A stretch of DNA of 64,000 nt from the NCBI RefSeq assembly GCF_002215215.1, contig NZ_CP018632.1, positions 6,134,501-6,198,500 of the forward strand, written 5' to 3'. The stretch is from Granulosicoccus antarcticus IMCC3135 (GTDB taxonomy: Bacteria > Pseudomonadota > Gammaproteobacteria > Granulosicoccales > Granulosicoccaceae). Each line of letters begins with the position of its first letter. Within the stretch, counting starts at the first letter, position 1. The translations under genes and the position numbers were made by a program. Positions 62,362 to 64,000 of the stretch are shown here, one piece after another. Under the pieces are notes generated by a model. The model searched no databases. It was given only the letters and a program-made list of their open reading frames with translations, and was not told where the DNA came from.

Positions 62362-64000
62362 TCATAGCGTCCAGGGCGCAGGCTTGCCCGCCGAGAGACC
62401 GAGTGTCTTGATTGCTCTCGTTTGAACGCCAGCAGGTATCTTGCCCTCACGTTCCAGCGCTTCGATGGCGGCCAGCGCAATGCTATGGCGATCCATCTCG
62501 AAGAAAGATCTCAGGACACTTCGCTGGTCGCTACGCCCAAACCCATCTGTGCCCAGTGCGATAAATCGTTGCGTCAGGTACGATGCGATCATTTGCGGAA
62601 CTGCACGCACATAATCAGTCGCCGCAATCACAGCAGCTTCAGACCCAAGACATTTCTGCACATAGGTTTCACGCGGAATTACCTGTGGGTCAAGTCGGTT
62701 CTGGCGTTCGGTCTCTTCCGCCTCGCGGGCCAGTTCGCAGAAACTGGTAGCACTGAATACATCCGAAGCGATATCAAATTCCTGTTCGAGGATCTTTGCG
62801 GCAGCTCTGACTTCCATCAGGATTGTGCCTGAGCCGATCAGATTGACTATCGCTTTGCCGGTGCCGCAACTTTCCATTCGGTACAGCCCTTTGACAATAC
62901 CCTCCTCAGTGCCTGGAGGTAGCGATGGTTGGGGATAATTCTCATTCATCACTGTCAGATAATAGAACTCGTCGATCTGATCCGTCATCATCCGACGGGT
63001 ACCGTAATCCATGATGACTGCCAACTCGTAGGCAAAGGCTGGGTCATAACTGCGACAGTTCGGGACGGTTGCGGCAATCAGTTGACTGGTCCCATCCTGG
63101 TGTTGCAAACCTTCACCAGACAGCGTGGTGCGGCCCGCTGTAGCCCCCAGAAGAAAGCCGCGCGCACGCTGATCAGCAGCAGCCCAGATCAGATCACCGA
63201 CACGCTGAAAGCCAAACATGGAATAGTAGATATAGATTGGCAGCATGGGCATACCATGAATCGAATACGAAGTTGCGGCAGCCGTCCAGGACGACAGTGC
63301 TCCAGCCTCCGTGATGCCCTCTTCCAGAAGCTGACCAGCTTCTGCCTCCTTGTAATACATCATCGAGCCTGCGTCTTCGGGCGTGTAAAGTTGCCCGTCC
63401 GGCGCGTAGATTCCGATTTGTCGAAACAGGTTATCCATGCCGAAAGTGCGGGCTTCATCCGCCACAATGGGCACGATACGCGGGCCAAAGGACTTGTCCT
63501 TGAGCAACCCGCCCATCATTCGTACGGCTGCCATCGTGGTGGACATCTGCTTGCCGTTCGCCTCCAGTGCAAATTTTCCGTACTGACTTACCGGAGGTAC
63601 GGCAACTACCGACGCTTGTGGAGCTTTACGGACACGCTTAGGTAGATACCCACCCAGGGCGGCACGCCGCTCGTGCAGATATTCCATTTCCTCGCTGTTG
63701 GGATCGGGCACGAAGATATCGAAATCTTCGACAGCCTTGTCAGACATCGGTAAATCAAATCGGTCACGGAATTGATACAGCGCCTGGGTATCAAGCTTCT
63801 TGGCCTGATGGGCAATCATCCTGGATTCTCCAGCCCCGCCCATTCCATAACCCTTCTTGGTTTTTGCCAGGATGACCGTGGGACGCCCTTTTTCCGCTTT
63901 GGCAGCAGTGAAAGCAGCATGGAGCTTGCGCATATCGTGACCACCACGCTTGAGATTGTTGATCTCGGCGTCGCTCATGTGGCTGACAAGCGCCGCTGAG
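62362..64000 (-). CDS. aceE: Pyruvate dehydrogenase E1 (homodimeric AceE), C-terminal part, cut by window end
   Basis: The open frame runs to base 64000 with no start, and the visible 546 or so residues match the C-terminal two thirds of AceE. The block SDAEINNLKRGGHDMRKLHAAF, the DEARTFGMDNLFRQIGIY pyrimidine-domain motif, LYTPEDAGSMMYYKEAEAGQLLEEGITEAGALSSW, GAT-AGRTTLSGEGLQHQDG and the final GTDGFGRSDQRSVLRSFFEMD stretch are all present. It decarboxylates pyruvate with thiamine diphosphate and hands acetyl to AceF. An ATG at 63978 is internal. The N-terminal part lies beyond the window. Confidence 0.96.
   Translation of the reverse strand, partial: SAALVSHMSDAEINNLKRGGHDMRKLHAAFTAAKAEKGRPTVILAKTKKGYGMGGAGESRMIAHQAKKLDTQALYQFRDRFDLPMSDKAVEDFDIFVPDPNSEEMEYLHERRAALGGYLPKRVRKAPQASVVAVPPVSQYGKFALEANGKQMSTTMAAVRMMGGLLKDKSFGPRIVPIVADEARTFGMDNLFRQIGIYAPDGQLYTPEDAGSMMYYKEAEAGQLLEEGITEAGALSSWTAAATSYSIHGMPMLPIYIYYSMFGFQRVGDLIWAAADQRARGFLLGATAGRTTLSGEGLQHQDGTSQLIAATVPNCRSYDPAFAYELAVIMDYGTRRMMTDQIDEFYYLTVMNENYPQPSLPPGTEEGIVKGLYRMESCGTGKAIVNLIGSGTILMEVRAAAKILEQEFDIASDVFSATSFCELAREAEETERQNRLDPQVIPRETYVQKCLGSEAAVIAATDYVRAVPQMIASYLTQRFIALGTDGFGRSDQRSVLRSFFEMDRHSIALAAIEALEREGKIPAGVQTRAIKTLGLSAGKPAPWTL

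Overview
The window looks like chromosomal DNA of a moderately GC-rich, free-living (probably marine or environmental) gammaproteobacterium. This rests on gene types rather than on any marker RNA. Those genes are a fused RlmKL methyltransferase, SohB, CsrA, a bacterial FAN1 next to a Rad3-type helicase, a homodimeric-type AceE with AceF, the long form of ArgG, MnmH with a fused SelD, and CPA2 antiporters. I saw no tRNA, rRNA, CRISPR array, prophage or intact insertion sequence.

Layout. 1-4185 (minus strand): a TRAP transporter (dctP cut by the window edge, dctM, dctQ) downstream of an exported YtcJ-like amidohydrolase. 4293-6468 (plus): an Ig-like envelope protein and a lipoprotein with a long Thr-Thr-Asp repeat and a CBM9-like domain. 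6477-8234 (minus): a protein joining a pilin-like N-terminus to ankyrin repeats. 8453-11380: a PreP-type M16 peptidase, convergent with a solitary csrA that has a GGA-rich leader. 12491-16560: a DNA repair pair (FAN1 nuclease and a nuclease-helicase). 16578-23250: glutathione peroxidase-like protein, a lysine/saccharopine dehydrogenase-like enzyme, the SelD/MnmH selenouridine pair, and argG. A MITE-like element (23308-23614) separates argG from the next block.

23620-36486 (all minus) has a purine/nucleoside flavour. A four-gene BMP-type nucleoside ABC importer is followed upstream by a small unknown gene, a KefC-like antiporter, an FMN glutamate synthase-like enzyme, a GMP-synthase-like glutaminase, an Ig-repeat lipoprotein, a nucleoside hydrolase and a ribokinase. 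Together they could import nucleosides, split them into base and ribose, and phosphorylate the ribose. 36576-43275 holds HMG-CoA lyase, a hotdog thioesterase, an ECHDC3-type crotonase, a CaiB/BaiF CoA-transferase (acyl-CoA catabolism), and a signalling trio (membrane protein, HPt protein, REC-PAS-GGDEF-EAL protein). 43331-50307 holds SohB, RlmKL, a beta-CASP RNase-like hydrolase and ETF-ubiquinone oxidoreductase, which would pass electrons from acyl-CoA dehydrogenases to the quinone pool.

50369-51853 encodes a wholly low-complexity, basic, probably nucleic-acid-binding protein. 52274-54638 pairs a SulP/BicA-type anion transporter with a tandem universal stress protein. 55180-58987 pairs a periplasmic-binding-protein-like sensor with a CHASE-PAS-GGDEF-EAL protein. 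59115-64000 (minus) ends with an OsmC-like protein overlapping a Cys/Met-metabolism PLP enzyme, then aceF and a partial aceE.

The most unusual points are the pilin-ankyrin fusion, the disordered R/N/Q-to-KPA protein, the csrA leader, the MITE-like element, and several in-frame 9- and 12-bp tandem repeats likely to vary in copy number. No single clearly new multi-gene system stood out.
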